Shown here: positions 63,525 to 64,000 of the stretch, one piece after another
Position numbering within the stretch: position 1 is the first letter of the stretch
Layout: the number at the start of each line of letters is the position of its first letter
Assembly: GCF_024160145.1 (NCBI RefSeq)
Contig: NZ_JAMYWQ010000001.1
Span: 310,001 to 374,000 of the forward strand
Reading direction: 5' to 3'
From: Serratia nevei
Lineage (GTDB): Bacteria > Pseudomonadota > Gammaproteobacteria > Enterobacterales > Enterobacteriaceae
DNA length: 64,000 nucleotides
Notes under the pieces: generated by a model
Told to the model about the DNA's origin: nothing
Databases searched by the model: none
Seen by the model: only the letters and a program-made list of their open reading frames with translations
Translations under genes and position numbers: made by a program

Positions 63525-64000
63525 TTACCAGCTCAGCCCCGTGCCGCGAGGGAACGCCACCTTGCCCGTATTGGTTTCCACATCGTAGTCATGCCAGGTG
63601 TTGACCGGCAGTTTGCCCTGCGGTTTGATTTTGCCCGTCAGCACCTGCGCCAAAGAGACCATCGAAGGGCCACGCCACACGCCGCTGTCATAACCGTAGT
63701 AGGAGTAGGTGGCGACGGCCGCCTCCACCTCTGCGGCATAGTTCACGATATCGTAAGGGGCGCGCAGTGAGAGGTGAACGCGTTTTTTCCCCTGTTCGGC
63801 GGCGTATTTCAACCAGCCCGGATAAGGGCTGCTGTCATTGCTCGCTCCGGTTGCAGAGGTAACGACCCCATCCTGTTCAGCCGGCGTAAAGCGGGTTGAA
63901 AGGGTTCCGAGCAAGAACACGTCGCAGCCGGCAATATGTTCCCTGACCTGGGCGTCGCTCAGCGCCGTTTCCTTCGCGGCGACGACGTTCTGATACCCCT
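63525..64000 (-). CDS. GH3-type glycosidase, C-terminal part (cut by window edge)
   Basis: The last ~158 residues of a protein whose N-terminal part lies beyond the right edge. The visible sequence has features of a glycoside hydrolase family 3 C-terminal (second) domain: VFLLGTLSTRFTPAEQDG, KRVHLSLRAPYDIVNYAAEVEAAVATYSYYG and LAQVLTGKIKPQGKLPVNTW. The LTGKxxPxGKLPV ending is diagnostic. Two-domain GH3 enzymes include NagZ of Bacillus subtilis; the enterobacterial cytosolic NagZ lacks this domain. It lies 128 bp upstream of the DigH-like lipoprotein gene on the same strand. Confidence 0.8.
   Translation of the reverse strand, partial: GYQNVVAAKETALSDAQVREHIAGCDVFLLGTLSTRFTPAEQDGVVTSATGASNDSSPYPGWLKYAAEQGKKRVHLSLRAPYDIVNYAAEVEAAVATYSYYGYDSGVWRGPSMVSLAQVLTGKIKPQGKLPVNTWHDYDVETNTGKVAFPRGTGLSW

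Overview
The window is about 64 kb of GC-rich, densely coding enterobacterial chromosome. A Serratia of the marcescens group fits best: it has a serralysin-type metalloprotease with its own inhibitor, many LysR/AraC/MarR-controlled efflux and catabolic genes, and a right-hand block with the E. coli K-12 order ydfG-ynfA-ynfB ... clcB-ynfK-mlc-ynfL-ynfM. I see no rRNA, tRNA, CRISPR array, prophage or insertion sequence. Base composition looks even throughout. The species assignment is inference; the gene families are read from the translated sequence.

Left part (1-24000). A tandem pair of extra penicillin-binding proteins (a PBP3/FtsI-like gene cut by the window edge and a PBP2/MrdA-like gene) is followed by a YjcB-like membrane protein with a near-consensus CRP site. 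Next come a MarR/MdtG-type efflux pair, a two-gene operon for secreted proteins (NTF2-like and MoaF-like) behind a good Fur box, an AraC regulator with a VOC protein, an EamA exporter, a PhzF-like enzyme, a secreted alpha/beta hydrolase and a DHFR-like reductase. A serralysin paralogue lies divergent from an Inh-type inhibitor. It is followed by a split chromate transporter with LysR, a Tat-exported bicupin of the oxalate decarboxylase family, a dienelactone-hydrolase-like enzyme with LysR, and a three-subunit molybdenum hydroxylase (iorB-iorA-cytochrome c).

Middle (24000-40440). A DUF1003 protein is followed by a peptide-salvage operon (TauE/SafE permease, P1 peptidase, M55 D-aminopeptidase) with a divergent LysR. 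Then comes a complete aerobic nicotinate catabolic cluster: nicX-nicR-nicA-nicB on the minus strand, divergent from nicC-nicD-nicE-nicF-nicT on the plus strand. Together they would import nicotinate, hydroxylate it to 6-hydroxynicotinate (NicAB), convert it to 2,5-dihydroxypyridine (NicC), open the ring (NicX), deformylate (NicD), deaminate to maleate (NicF) and isomerise to fumarate (NicE). Catalytic residues known from the Pseudomonas putida enzymes fall at identical positions in NicX, NicC and NicD.

Right part (40440-64000). This contains a periplasmic-type M3 peptidase, LysR plus an MFS exporter, guanine deaminase, and a fecI-fecR-fecA ferric-citrate signalling and receptor set with Fur-like sites but no fecBCDE beside it. 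The conserved ydfG-ynfA-ynfB and clcB-bioD2-mlc-ynfL-ynfM block follows, with a MerR/DUF2938 pair inserted between clcB and bioD2. At the right edge are two genes that suggest peptidoglycan glycan turnover: a DigH-like lipoprotein hydrolase and the C-terminal part of a GH3-type glycosidase.
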